Of a DNA stretch of 64,000 nt, positions 1 to 13,145 are shown one piece after another. Numbering within the stretch: position 1 is the first letter of the stretch; every line of letters begins with the position of its first letter. Below the pieces are notes generated by a model. That model saw only the letters and a program-made list of their open reading frames with translations, made no database searches and was not told the origin of the DNA. Position numbers and translations under genes: made by a program. This DNA comes from Pyrocephalus nanus. Its lineage: Eukaryota; Chordata; Aves; Passeriformes; Tyrannidae. The DNA lies in contig CM076275.1 in assembly GCA_038380795.1 (NCBI GenBank), positions 1,304,501-1,368,500 on the forward strand, read 5' to 3'.

Positions 1-2094
1 CTGTGCTCAGGAGTTTCCCCAGCACACTTGGAGAGGCAGTAGCAGGAGTACACACTCTGTCATCCAGAAATTTTATTAGGCTGTACTTTGCTCTTTAATC
101 CAATACTGTGAATGAAAATCCTGACTAATGCTGGACCCAGACCAGCTCCTTACAGCCAGGGCTAGGTATGACCTTGCAAGCTGACGGTGAGCTGTTTTGT
201 ACCCGCTTGTTTGAGCAGTGATATAATTAACACAGCAACTGCAGCTCTTTTCCCCCAGTTTGTGTATGAAAACATGCTGCAGTATGGGGCAGAAATGTGA
301 ATAAATGTTCTTCTACTCACCAAAGCAGAAGTCCAAAGAGAAAACTGTTTTTTCCCAACGTTATGTTTGACATGACCTGCTTTGCTCTCTGTGTGTTTGT
401 TATTGTCCTCTGGAAATGAAAGAGCTGTTAAAATCAGGTTGTGCCTTGAGGAGTCCGGTCATTATTCGGGATGGACCATGCTGAGTGATCTTCAGGGAGG
501 GCAACACTCCCTTGCCTACCTGCAGGTGCTTCATCACCCACAGCTCAGGGAACTGGATGCTCCCTGTCATTTTAGCTCCTGTGTGATCAGATATGTTCAA
601 GTCACACATAGTTTTGCATTTTCCCATCTCCCAGATCCATTTTGTTGAATTCACTGGATACATTCCTCTCCTGAAAAGTCAACCCCATGTTAACAGTCTG
701 CTTTTCTCCTGTTGTGTTACTTGACCTTGCATTGAGACAAGTGCTTTGTAGATGACTCTGTGAATTTTTATAGTCTTTAAACGATGTGAAATCAGAGGGC
801 AAAGGAGAAATCATAAGCCAGTGTTTTATCAGATCACATCATCAGTAAGCTTTCTTCCAGCCACCTCTCCTCCTCCGTATCTGTATGGTTCATCTCAGGG
901 GTAGTTTCCAGCAATGAGCTAAACTTTCCTCATCATTTTGCTAATATTTCAGCTGTGATTAACAATTCCTTCCACATTCCTTCAGAAATCTATGACACTT
1001 CTCTGGTAATTCCCAGCTTTTTTAGTGCAGCTGTCAGGGTTGTGCCTATTCCAGGCTGGATTTTTTAGAGTCCTGGACATAATTTCATGCCAAGGCAGGG
1101 GACAGGTGTGCAGGGCAGAGCTGGAGACTGGCTGAAAGCCAGCTGACAAGTGTAAAATGTATCAGTAAGAATACTTCAGATACAGCAAGTTATTTACAAC
1201 AGGCCAGCACAAAGCAGTTACTCGCACAATCATCACTTAGATCCTGCAATCAGGACACTTGCCAGAAACAACAGAAGCCAGTGTTAAAATCTGACATGAT
1301 AATCTGAGATAAATGCCAGGACTATGACTTTTACAAGTACTTTAGTGGACTCAGTCTAGAGCATTGCAGTAAGCAAATAGCTGTGCTGAGGAGGTGGTGG
1401 AAAAACAGCGTTGCCATCCGGTGTCAGCATCATTGCTCCGAGGGAGCCTCATCAGCCTCGAGCAGCACAGGAGCAGGAGCTTGGTTATGTTTCCAGGGAT
1501 GGGCAGGGCATAGTAAGTGTCTGTCATGTCTTGTATCTCCACAGCCTGCTAGAATGTCCCACAGGGAGTGTGCACATTTGTGAAATGGGAAGCAGGAAGA
1601 AAAAGAAATGGAAGAAAAAAAGAAAAAAAAAAGGCAAAATTCTGCAGCGGGCAAAGCTGGCTGGTGTTTGTGATCCCCCAGTGATGCTTGGTACTCTGTG
1701 TGTGTGTTTTGGCCATTTGCCTCCCCAAGTGTCACACTTCATGCCTTGTCTTCCCAAGAAAACATCACACTCAATTCTGATAAGGATTGTCCCTGGTTTA
1801 GGATTCAAACTGTTAATTGTTATTTTTTTCTTTTTTTAAATCATATCTGGGTCAGGAAACTGCCTGTGAAAACCACAGTGTGTTCCTTCTGTTCGATAGG
1901 AAATTGTCCACAGTGATGAGACATTTCATCCTCTGCAGAAAATGTCTTCAGACATTTCAGCATTTCAGTCTCCAGCCCGTCCTACCAGGCCCTGCCAGAG
2001 CTCAGCAACCCCTTCACCCTCAGCCACATCAAAGAACAGTGCAAGTGTGAGGAACAGATTGTGTCACCCCAAATCCATACTGACTATTTTAAAG

Positions 2095-2230
2095 TGCCCC
2101 AGCCCTGGAAATGTTCAAGGCCAGGTTGGGTGGGGGTCTGAGATACCTGGTCTAGCTGGAGATGTCCCTGCTCATGGTTTGGATCAGATGGCCTTTAAAG
2201 GTTCCCTCCAGTGCAAACTATTTTATGCTA
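2095..2230 (+). repeat. CR1 LINE 3' fragment
   Basis: Diverged copy of the CR1 3' end: TTCAAGGCCAGGTTGGGTGG, then GTCCCTGCTCATGG and GATGGCCTTTAAAGGT. Borders approximate. Confidence 0.75.
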
Positions 2231-3664
2231 CCTGAAAACTCATCAATCACTTTATTTTTTAGTAGGAGACTGACAGAGAACTGGTTCCCAAATCCTCCCA
2301 CAGCTCAAGCTGAGCTGATTGCTCTATAAGCTCCTCAGCTTTCTACTGGTCCCAGGCTGTGTTTACCTTTCTCCACTCCCAGAAATTCCAGAGTCCTCTG
2401 GGTTTCGCAGGATTGTTAGCAGTCATCCCCTGTCCTGCTGCAGAGAGCTCAAAAATTAATTGCATCATGCCCTGCAGACTCAGCTATGGTTATCTTATTT
2501 GAATAATCTCTATGGGGGGATTTTTCATGAGGAGAACTCATGGTTTTTGTTGACCAGATCACCTACATACATCCTGGTTTACAGAAGCTTTGCTCCAAGT
2601 TTCTGCAATCGATGAGTAATAACAGCTGTGTGTTGGTGGCAAAGGAAGAGCCTCAGAAAGACAACCCAGTTACAGAGGGCTGTGTGGTCAGCACACAGCT
2701 TGTCCTCTACAAACACACCTCAGATACTGTTTAGCATCTACAGTTACAGAAAATCTCCCCAAAGCCCTGAACTTCAAACTGCAGCGGTGTTTTGCAGCAT
2801 CATGAGCATCCAACCAACCAGGCCAGCTTTTGCAATGTGTGAAATTACAGATTCCTCCCAGATAATGTGCAAGTCTGTTCTAAGAAACCTGCAAAAGACC
2901 TTTCTAGGAAACAGGGCACCTGTGGCAAGGCAGCTGAGCTGACCTACATTGGGGAGTGGTGGAGGGGCAGATTTGTGCACAGTCACTGGTGGCACTGACA
3001 CCAGGCCATGGCCATTCCTGTGGGCTCAGGAATGTGCAGAGCCCAAGAGGATCTTCTGGTCAGGGAGAACAGGGCTGGAGGATGTGGGGGGAGGAAGAGT
3101 GCCCTCTGTTCTGGCTCCAAACACAATCCCACGTGAATGAGATGGATTTAATTTCTCTGGATGTAGCCTGTTGTACCAACCTTGTGCTCTCAGTGGAGTA
3201 AATACTGAACAAATTCCCATATTTCAGTCCATAGCCCTCATGAGCCCACGTGCACAGCCATCAGTGCTGTCCACTACACACAGCCATGTAGGGAATGTTT
3301 GATTTCTCCAGCAGTGTTGGGGTTACTGGAAACCAGGTGGTGAAACTTGGGTGAATCAATGATTGATTGTTGCACTGCATGACACTGAATTGCCCTCACA
3401 CTCAGCTTCCCACCCATCTGAGCTGAAGATTTCATTATTTTTGGGATGCCCACTCTGGAGTGAGCTTCTGCAAAGTGGTACATTTTTTTCATGCTCAGTA
3501 ATCTTGATTTATTTACTCCCCTTCCAATTACTTACTTTGAAACATGTATATATTTGCAAACATATAATGCTTTCTCCTGGGACTGTCAAGATTTACTATT
3601 GGGTGATCCTGATTGAACAATCCCATTAATTACATTTAATTAACCAAATTCCCAAGGGAATACA

Positions 3665-3775
3665 AGAGTGGAATCACAGAAACATGGACTCAGGGAATGG
3701 TTTGGGTTGGAAGGGACCTTAAAGATCATGTCACTCCAACTCCCCTGCCATGGGCAGGGAACCACAGGCAGAGTA
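3665..3775 (-). repeat. CR1 LINE 3' fragment
   Basis: GGTTTGGGTTGGAAGGGACC, then CTTAAAGATCATG and CTGCCATGGGCAGGGA: the CR1 3' end in reverse orientation. Confidence 0.85.
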
Positions 3776-5230
3776 ACAGAAATATTTGTGTCAGGAAATA
3801 AATTTAGCACACATAGGGTTTATTTCCAGCCTCCTATGGAAGCTTTGCAGATGCTTTGTCATAAAAACCACAAGTGCAGATACCAACTGCTCTTCTGTGC
3901 TCTCAGCAAACCCTTTGCAAGGTCAAATCAAGACACCAAATGTGCAGTGGTGGGATGGCAGCTTTAACTGCCAGCCCTGATGTGCAAGCAGATTGTTGTT
4001 GCTGGGGAATGGACCTCTCAAAAGGTTGCTCTGAGTCACATGAAGGTTTCCAGAGTGGGAAGTACAGTGGGAGCTGTACAAACACCTGCATGGCATCAGC
4101 TTGAGATGGCTGCATTGGCACTGTGGGAATGAGAGACAGCAACAGCAGCAGGGGAGGAAAATGAGCCCCAGAATCATGATCTGTCCAGAAATACAAATCA
4201 GGGGAGGTCCATCAGGTCGACCTGGCAGACAAGGGTGATTTTAGTACAGCAAGTAATTTGGGATATTTAACATAATAAATGCAAAACAGAATTGAAATTG
4301 TTGGTGACAACCTGATGGTCATCAGGCCCCTATCAGCAATGGGTGTGAAAATCAGTCCATTTTCCTCCCAACCCCTTGTGATGTGTCAGGCAGCCTGAGG
4401 CACACTGGGACACAGGTGGTGGAGGGAAGGGACTGGAAACTCCTCGTCCCCAGTGGTGAGGAGCTGATGATGCTCAGAAAACATGTGGTGGTTTCCGTTT
4501 CGGAGGAGGAATGTCACCCATGCACAGTGACTGCAGAGGGAATGGAAAGGTCATTTTTACAGAGTGCTTGTGGATTTATACATGAATATATTCAATTAAA
4601 TGAGCCTTCAAACCAAAAGAGAAGAGTTATCAGCATAAAGCCACAGCTGCTGACAGGGTCCCTGTAGCCAAGGGTTTCACCTGAGCATTTTTTACAGGTT
4701 TGTCTGGGATAAAAGTAACCTGACAACAGGTTAAAAAAATCCATCTTTGTCTTCTTGTCTGTGAATTGAATCCTTTTACCACTTTTTATACCTTATTGCT
4801 AACAACACCAAAGTTGAACACTCAGAAGCTTATCCTAAAGGTCTTTTCCAAAAGAAATGATTCTATAATTTCTAAGAAAGAAAATCCTAAAATGAGATTT
4901 GCTTATGTCACCATATATTAGTGTCCTTACATGGTGCTTTCAAACTTTCTTATTTATATTTTGCACATTTTTTCCCCTGAAAAGTTTGTTCAGCCCCTGC
5001 TTTGCTCAGGGTGGACCTTTCTTGGGTGGCAGTTGTCTTGCTGTAACATTTTCTAACATTTAAGTGGTTGCTTTGCAACCTTAATAATCCTTTCAGGTAA
5101 TTCTTTCCTATGTCATTTTGGTGTGGGTTTTTTTTTTTTTAATCAAGTAAACCAAAACCCAAAATCCCAGGCAGAGTACCTTGTGGAGTCACAGTGACAC
5201 CACCATGGTTAGGAACTCAGTGAACTGCAC

Positions 5231-5239
5231 TATATAAGG
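5231..5239 (+). promoter_or_regulatory. TATA-like box upstream of the 119-residue ORF
   Basis: TATATAAGG, about 105 nt before the ATG at 5,344. An 11-bp palindrome, GTCACAGTGAC, lies about 45 nt further upstream. Function is inferred. Confidence 0.3.
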
Positions 5240-5343
5240 CTGTAGAGATTTCAAACAAAAAGTCATTTCACGGTTTCAGTCTTACTAAGCAACTTTTTGA
5301 ACTTGGTCCTATTTTTAGAACCTACTGAACTGACAGCTTCAAG

Positions 5344-5703
5344 ATGAACTCCCAGTCAGCATTGAAAATTTTGCCCTGGCGATTAAACATTGATAAGTCT
5401 GTTGGAAAAAGAAAACAACAGACAGTACACGAGGCTTCCCAGGGAAAAGGAAAAGATGCAACTTTCGGAAGTGCATTCAGAGAGAGCATCACCTTCAACT
5501 CGGTAAAACCAGTGGGATTCAGCAGGGTGGAAAAAATACCTGTGGCTGTGTGGGAGCTGGTGATGCACCCCAGCATCTTACTGACAAAAATGTCAGGGGT
5601 TAAAGAGCCCCATATGGAGTTTGTGGATCGAGGTGTCTGCAAGAAACAGCAGCTGCAGGAGACCCTGCTCGGAACATTAATCACATCCTTTGGAAGCTTC
5701 TGA
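5344..5703 (+). CDS. Unrecognised intact ORF, 119 residues, possible single-exon gene
   Basis: An uninterrupted ORF starts with ATG in a good context (A at -3), with an in-frame TGA 18 nt upstream. A TATA-like TATATAAGG lies about 105 nt upstream (5,231-5,239) and AATAAA follows the stop by about 390 nt (6,092-6,097). The protein is rich in charged residues (about one in four), with no signal peptide or membrane segment; the C-terminal half contains WELVMHPSILLTKMSG and KKQQLQETLLGTLITSFGSF. I do not recognise the family. The opposite strand is also open over the same stretch (5,322-5,684), so chance or a shared conserved exon is possible. It could also be the last exon of a multi-exon gene, since CTGACAG just precedes the ATG. 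Confidence 0.4.
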   Translation: MNSQSALKILPWRLNIDKSVGKRKQQTVHEASQGKGKDATFGSAFRESITFNSVKPVGFSRVEKIPVAVWELVMHPSILLTKMSGVKEPHMEFVDRGVCKKQQLQETLLGTLITSFGSF

Positions 5704-7158
5704 CGTCTCCAAATCAGCTGAGAGCAACACCAGTGTTTAGAATTGCGAGACTATTTTTAAACAAACAAAAAGAGAGGCCGTTTATTTCCCACCCCTTTCA
5801 AACAAGCAGGGTGTTTTCTCCTCTCTGTCCCAAGCCTGCCTTCCCCACAGAGCCATGGGGGTGGCAACGATGCCCGGGCCATGGCTGGGCACTGGACAGG
5901 CCACGCTGCAATCCCATGGCTGCAGGAAAACTGCAGAGACGGCACACAGCTGCCAAATCAAACACATCTCTGAGTCGGTTTATTCAGCAGAGAAAAAAAA
6001 AAGGGAGATTTCAGGTTGCTGTGAGGATTTCAGTCTGGTTTTCCACACCTGAGTGCTGAGAAACAGCTTTCTAGATCTCATTTGATTGCTTAATAAACTA
6101 CTGCGTTTCAACACCTCCCAGCCTTCAGAGAAGAGAAGGAGGCTGTGGGAGCCAGTGTGTTATTTTAGAGCAAGCAGCAGCCAGTGCCTGCACCATCACT
6201 AGGCAGAAGTGTCACAGGCAGCACAAGATGCTTTCTGCTGCAGTGCTGCTGCCTGGCAGCTCCAGCTGCTCCCGCTCTGCTCCTCTGCTGCTGCCCAGGG
6301 AACAACCTGACCTGGCTTGGGAGAGGATCTCGGGGCCTCCTGTGTGCTTAAAGGCCAACTGCTTTAACGTTCAAGAGGTGCTTTTAAAACACTGCCATGA
6401 ATGGGAAATGGAAGCCCCCTGGCAGGCAGAGCCCTCGGCCGTGGAAAGCAACCCACGCTGGCACTGGGCAGTGACCTGGGCTGAGCTGCCATCTCCTCTG
6501 GGGCACCAAGGGTTGGCTCAACTGGAGCACTCCTGGTGTCATTAAGGGAGTTCATTCCCTCTGTTGTACCCAGGGATGGGATGTTTCCTGGGGCATATCT
6601 GTGCTTACCAACACCGAGATTTCTGTGCCATCTTCTCGCCCGGTCACTCCTGATTGTGAGATCTGCTACAACACCTCATCCTCAGCTCCAGAGAGCGCTT
6701 GGCTTCACCCCACGCTTTCCTACATTACACCCACCTCCTTTTCCAGAGGACATTAGGCAATGCAGGTCTTTGCTACTGTTAATTCTGGCTTTGAATGCTG
6801 AAACATGCTCTTATGAGTAATAACTGTTTCATGCAATGGTTTTTCCCTTTGACAGAAGCAATCCAAACCTCTTGTCACTTTATTTTATTTATGCCCTTTT
6901 TTTGCACACTCATTCTAGTTAGGATTTCTTTCCATTACATTAATTTTATTAGACCATACAGCTTATTTCACTCCCTTGAGAGAAATACCCTTTGATTCAA
7001 AATGTTAATGAAATATTTACTCTTTCCCAACTACTTTTGCTGTGGCCTTGATAAACAGTGAGTTTTTAATGTAGAACAAACATGGTGCTGATGCTTCCAC
7101 AGTACTCCTATGGTAGCTGCCACATTCAGGTTCAGCTCTGAAGTTCATACCTCTTTTA

Positions 7159-7160
<2 letters not shown>

Positions 7161-7203
<43 letters not shown>
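7161..7203. repeat. 43-nt poly(T) tract
   Basis: Uninterrupted T run. It could be the tail of a minus-strand retrocopy, but the sequence to its right is not one I recognise. Confidence 0.9.
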
Positions 7204-7204
<1 letters not shown>

Positions 7205-9659
7205 AGCAGTTTTCTAAATTCTTAACTCTGGTATTATAAAAATTCCATGACTTATACATTCTACCTTTCAATTAAACCAATAGGCAGCTGGCAGCTGATC
7301 ATGGCAGGAAGGCAAATGTCACCAAAAGCCCTGACAGAGCAGCTTAAAGAGCTTAAAGAGCTCCTTGTCTGCAACGCAAATGCTTGTTTAAAAGATGCTC
7401 AATTTGAGTACAAGCTAAGTATAGAAAATCATGAATAAATGTGTGAGATGATAGACAGTAGTCAATTAAGAAGTCATATAAAAACCATTTCAGCCTGCAC
7501 TCTCAGTGGGGCCATTTCTGCAGCTCTTTGGCTTCTGATGCTTTTAGTGGAGATGACTCTGTCCCAGCTGTCTGAATGAGCTTCTGTCAGCAGATGGCAT
7601 CTTCCTCCAAACCAGAGTGCAAAAGGGACTGCTGCAGGAGAGAGCAAGGCAGAAAGCTGTGCCCTGCTCTGCCAGTCTGCTGCCAGTGAGGAGGGCACAC
7701 CGTGGATCAGTGGCACAGTTGAGGACGTGTGTCCTGGCAGAGGCTGGGGGAGCAGAGAGCTTTACTGGAGCACTTAGAGCTCAAAGGAGCCTGGCTGCAC
7801 TTTAAACAATAGGATTGACACTTCAGTGGCTCAGTGAAGGGTCTGTAGCTTTGCAGCCCCTGCACAGCCTCACTGCCCACCCAGCAGTGCTGTGAGCAGG
7901 TCAGCAGCAGCTCCCCACTCCGCTGCCTCCCGACGTTCATCCACAGGCTGGGCACGAAGGGAGAGTGGAGCACAGGCAGTTTAACAGCTGGTATAAAACC
8001 CTTACACTCTGGTGAATCCACCAGCCAAAATCCTTGCCAAAATTACTTAATATACAGAAGTTATCATTTAAATCTCTGCTGAAAGTGGAGGAGCTCCGAG
8101 TTTTCCTGTGTGCTCAGGTATTGGCTTTGTCCTTTACTAACCTGACAGGTGTGGCTCACGAGCCCCAGGCTGAATCTCAACCTGTATTTGCCCATTTTCC
8201 AAATCCAAAGAGAAAAGCTTCTGTCTAATGAAAGCTCAAAGGCTGTATATATTTATGTTTATGTTTATTTTTATTTGAAGGGGTTTAAGCTTTACTTCCA
8301 GTCTGATGAAGGCCCAACACAATTTCCTTCAATAGCATTAAGCTCTTCTGCCCACAGCAGAGCTGTGACCAGAGCTTGCTGCTCTTTTGTTGACAGGATC
8401 CTTTTGGATTCGAGCTGTGAGTGTGTCCTCTAAGCCAGCAGAGGCTGAGCTGAATATCATTTATTTGCTTTATGTGATTTCAGCATAGCTGGCATGAAGG
8501 GTTATGGGATTAAATGACTTCTGGCCAACTTTGATATCTTAATTTGTTCCATAACAACTATAATAGAACTATTTGTTTTCTCCTTTCTTACTGTAGCATA
8601 GGAAGAGTGGGTCTGGGATTTGGTTTTTTCTCAAAAAAATCTCTTTTTGCTTTGTTTTTGCAGCTGGGAACTCACTGGGGCAGCATCAGAGCAGCACTGG
8701 CACCCACACTCTCCTCACTTAACCCATCCAGAAGCAGTTCAGAGAGTTCATGGTGATGAATGGCTGTAAACAGAAACCAGAAAATCAAACTAGGTCATCA
8801 TACTATGTAATGCCTGTTGGTATTTTTGTATCCCCAAAATGAAATATTCTGGTTCTCCTACTTTTTTTAGAGCCAATCAAACGATTTTTCCTGTGAATAG
8901 TTAAGTGGAGATTTTGTCTCTGGCCTTTTCCTTATAGCCAGGAAGATTTCTGGCACTAAAGCCATTGATCTCAACTGACAGTCCTGCTTAGGTTAAATTT
9001 TACTAAATTAATGGGACATATAAAAATTTGCACTCAAAAAGTTTTAATTTCTTTGTGTGTGTATACACATTAACCAAATGAAATGTATTTACTGTGAAAG
9101 TTTAGCAGATAAAAGGCTGTTAATTAGTGCTATTACAGAATCATGTGGGAGATAAACATTAAGACAGCTCCTGCAGCAGGAGGGTTTCAGCTGTCAGAGT
9201 CCTGAGGGCTCTGATGGTCCTGACCAGCCCCTCCTGGGCCCCTGCCACACCCTTCCTATGGGTGAATACAAGAGCTGGGAATGCTTTAGGCAACGTTGCA
9301 GTGGTCAGAAGTAGTTGTTTCTATCAGCTTGAGGGAACATTTATCTTGGATTTCAAAGGGTTGATTTTGCTTCTTCATTTAGCCAAAATATGTTTCTCTA
9401 AATCTTCAAGGTCAGGCAGGTATGGGGAGCTGGCACCATGCAGCGTGTTTGTGTAGCTTTCAGCAGCAATCTGAACTGTTCTCTTGGCTGTGAGATGCAA
9501 AACAGATTTATTGTCATGGCAGTCCCACTCTTCATCCTGGTTTGGGCTGCCAGAGAGCTCTGACCTGTGTGTTGACCCCCTGTAAGTAAATCATCTGCTC
9601 ATCCTGGGCATGCACTCTGCCTCCAGGCATCACCTCATCTCTGAGGTGACCACTGGGCA

Positions 9660-10000
9660 GTCTGAGGAGTGGCTGGAGGGGCTCAGCCTGGACAAAAGGT
9701 GGCTCAGAGGGGACCTTCTCACTCTCCAACTCCCCGAAAGGAGGTTGGAATCAAGTGCAGTTGGTCTCTTCTCCCCCAGAATAAGCAGCAGGACAAGTGG
9801 AAATGTCCTCAAGTTGCACCAGGGGAGCTTAGACTGGATATTAGGGAAAATTTCTCCACTGACAGTGTGGTCAGGCACTGACACAGGCTGCCCAGGGCAG
9901 TGGTGGAGTCACCATCCCTGCAGGGACTGAAAAGATGTGTCAGTGTGGCATTTGGGGGCATGGTTTAGTGGTGGCCTTGATGATCTTGGAGGCATTTACA
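9660..10000 (+). repeat. CR1 LINE 3' fragment (longer)
   Basis: Shows GGGGCTCAGCCTGGA, AGAGGGGACCTTCTC, AGACTGGATATTAGGGAAAA, CAGGCTGCCCAGGGCAGTGG and GGGCATGGTTTAGTGGTGG in the order found in forward avian CR1 3' ends. Confidence 0.85.
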
Positions 10001-10065
10001 AACTTAAAGGATTCTGTGCCTCCAAGTGCAAGGTGGATTTAATTATCTTCTCTTCCACAGGCATC

Positions 10066-10088
10066 AAAAAAAAAAAAAAAAAAAAAAA
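10066..10088. repeat. 23-nt poly(A) tract
   Basis: Uninterrupted A run about 65 bp after the end of the CR1 at 9,660-10,000. Confidence 0.9.
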
Positions 10089-10944
10089 GGTCAAAGAAGA
10101 GTTTGGTGCTGAAGCAGAAGGTGGGGAAGGAACTGCAGTTTCTGGGGTAAGTCATTAATCACGTTGCTATGTCTGACATTGGTGCTAACACCGAGCTCAG
10201 CGGGAGCCCATCCCAGCCGTCAGTGGGTTGTTAATTACTGCCGGTAATTGCCGCGGGCCGCTGTCCGTGGTGCTGGAGCTTCCCTTCCCTGCCCCGCTCC
10301 AGCCGCCACCTCCTCATCAGCCCCCTGAAACACCCCAGCAGTCACCCGGGGAAAGGGCCTCGACCTTCCAGGGGGATGGCAGGATTGGGACGGCTCGGAA
10401 TAGCTGAAAGAAACCTGGGGAGCTCAACAGAAAAATATTCTTCCTCGGGTGTGTTTTTGCCTTCCAGGTGTGAAAGAACTATCTTAGTGTTCATGAAATG
10501 CACTGGAAAAGTACCTTGGCCCTTCCCACAGATATTTTCTAAATTGTTTGTTGTAAATCTGTCAGCTAAGATTTAGAAAGTTAATAAATTACCTCCGCTG
10601 AGATCCCCAGCCAGCCAATTTAGACTCACTTTCTTCCAGAATGTCACAATACAGATAAAACAATTACCTCAACTGCAGGAAAAGCCATGATGAGAGAGTT
10701 CACACCCTTCTAGCTCTGGGGAAATCCAAGCATGAGATGGGGAAACCACAGGCTTTCCAGGTTCCACTCCTATCAGAAAGAATTATTTCTAAACTGATAA
10801 CTTGCCAAAACCTGTTCATGCTCTTGTATTTGACAAATTGGATGAGTGCAGTGTACAAGGAATGGGCTGGGTGGTCACACTCAAAGAGTTGTGGTCAGCA
10901 GCTTGATGGGTGTGATGAGTGGTGCTCCTCGGGCTTCAAACTGA

Positions 10945-11175
10945 TGGAGGGCAGAATTAGAGTGGATGAAATCCTTCCCTGGGAGGGTGGGCAGGCCCTG
11001 GCACAGGTTACCCAGAGAAGCTGTGGCTGCCCCAGCCCTGTAGTGTCCAAGGCCAGGTTGGACGGGGTTTGGAGCACCCTGGGCTGGTGGGAGGTGTCCC
11101 TGCCCATGGCAGGGGTGGCACTGGATGATCTTTCTGGCCCCTTCCAACCCAAACCCCTCTGTGACTCCCATTCTC
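10945..11175 (+). repeat. CR1 LINE 3' fragment
   Basis: Contains GTGTCCAAGGCCAGGTTGGA, GTGTCCCTGCCCATGGCAGG and CCCCTTCCAACCCAAACCCC, then TCTGTGACT, a worn 3' tail unit. Confidence 0.9.
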
Positions 11176-13011
11176 CACAACTCGCTTTAAGGTACAGATA
11201 GAGAGGGCTGTGGCTTCTCTCTGCTGCCAGTAACAGTGAGAGCTGGCTGACAAGTCACCTCTGGGCTCAACTGAAATGCAAAGAAAGAATGAAGAAGAAA
11301 ATTTGAGGTATAAATACAACCTTCAAAAAAAGGTACATTAAAAAAGAAGTGTTCCTGCCCAGGTACAGAAAGCAAGGAGCTTTGAACAATAACAAAGGGA
11401 AGAGGGGCTTCCTCTCACAGTCAAAATACCCCGGTGTGTTTGGAGCTGGGCACGCTGTGGTTTGATATGAGATGAACTCACCTGGCAGTGGGTAACATAA
11501 AGCTCCAAAGAAACACTGGGAGGTGATGGAAATAGTTCAAATATCTTTGTGATCAACACAGAAGGAAAGCTGATATGGCATCCTGAATAGGTATGATCTT
11601 TATTTAGCAGATCCTTGCATTGATTCCATCAATAAATGCTGAATTTCACAAGGGAAGAATTATCTTTTAAACATCATAATTCTGCAATGAAACAATAAAG
11701 AGAAGACAAGGTTATCATAAGAAACCAGAAGGGCAGACAGAGCTGCTACTGAAACGTGGGGGAGTGCTGAGTCACTCTGCATTAGGTGCTGCCATAGTAA
11801 CTATTTACCAGCTGGTTGGGAATGAGGAGAGACTGAAAAATCTGAAATAAAAATCAGGCAAGTCACAGCTTGAAACATATTGCATCTGCTTTTTGAAATA
11901 TTTACCAGAATGGAACACTTCTGAAGGGTTTTTTATATTGGTGTTCCTTGGGACAAACAGACTATACTGGATTGCTGAATAGACAAGTAAGTGTATTCAA
12001 GGAGTAAACTGATTTCTTCCCTGCTAGGCTATTGTTGTTGTATCTAATTGTGAGAGTGAGCAGGAGCCACTCTGTGTATTCACGGGGAGGTGCCACAGCA
12101 CACGTTGTCTGGAACCCAGCCCAGGCTGTGATGCAGCTCAGGAGAGGAGGGTTCTGGCAGTAACAGCTCTGAGGGTGAACTGGAAAACTTAGCAGAGTTT
12201 AGAGGTAGAAGCTCAGACTCCTCGGCCAGTTTTTCCTGAGGCTGTTCTCTGCTCTGTCAGGAAGATCACTGCTGGTCTGTGGCTGAAGTGTGTCCTCTGC
12301 AGGGGACAGAGCTCTGTGGTGTGACAGTGGTTTGGGGCTCTTCTGCCAACCGTAAAATTCTGGGTAGTTTCTTATCATGGAAAATTTCAGCATCGTGATG
12401 ACAGGTGTGTGTCACTGTGACACTTCCAAAGGCAGAATCTCCATTCCTATTATGGCAGGAAGTGAAAGCACTTCAACTGGCAGCTGCTGAGGAGTGGAGA
12501 ACTGCAGAAAACAATGGCTGGGCCTTTTGCTAGTCACCTGGGCCAAGCTTGGGCTCTAGTGTACAGAGAAGCAGAAAGCTAGCAGAGGTTTTAAAGTCAA
12601 GAATTAGAGAAAGGTTTCTGAGAACGTTGCAGAGAGGCAGGAAGTTTGTGGCGAAACGCAGGAAGTCACTTGTCTTTTCATCTGCAGAAAGCTTGGAGGA
12701 GCTGCTGCAGGAGATGCTGAGGTCAGGAAAGCTGTGCTTTGTAGAGCACAGGCAGACACCTTGTGGCTCCCCAGAGCAGGGGCATGGAGGTGCAGGGGGA
12801 TTTGCTGTGTCAATGATCTTCACTCTATGTTAGATGGAGGAAAGGTGTTTTCAGGACTCACTGTGCAACTGCATGTGCAAATCTGTTTGCTGCAGACCTG
12901 CTTAGTGGAGTTCTGGGAGCAGAACCCTTCAGCCAGTTTCTACTGGGCCTTCCACTTCCCAAGGAAGTATTATTTGAAAAGGTCCAATTCCTGAAAGATC
13001 AAGAGATCCCG

Positions 13012-13145
13012 AATCATAGAATGGTTTGGTTGGAAGGGACCTTTAGAGGTCATACAGTACAACCCCTCTGCTGAGAGCAGGGACACCTTCAGCTGCTCAG
13101 AGCCCTGGCCAGCCTGGTCCTCAACATCTCCAGGACAACTTGTTT
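13012..13145 (-). repeat. CR1 LINE 3' fragment
   Basis: AATCATAGAATGGTTTGGTT, GGAAGGGACCTTTAGAGGTC and a diverged remainder in reverse orientation. Confidence 0.85.

Larger units (their letters stand above)
1..5200. other. Upstream intergenic DNA
   Basis: No coding exon is supported. ORFs here are short and low in similarity to anything I know. Two CR1 fragments lie at about 2,095-2,230 and 3,665-3,775. In mammals the 5' side of ACSL6 faces IL3 and CSF2; I could not recognise these small, fast-evolving cytokine genes on either strand. Confidence 0.5.

Noticed and set aside
7247..7438. ORF with a KALTEQLKELKELL helix-like stretch
   Set aside because: Only 63 codons, partly from a local GAGCTTAAA duplication; no splice or promoter support.
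12549..12833. Basic 94-codon ORF (KLAEVLKSRIRERFLRTL)
   Set aside because: Looks helix-forming, but has no recognisable family, and no clear promoter or splice sites; reverse strand is open too.
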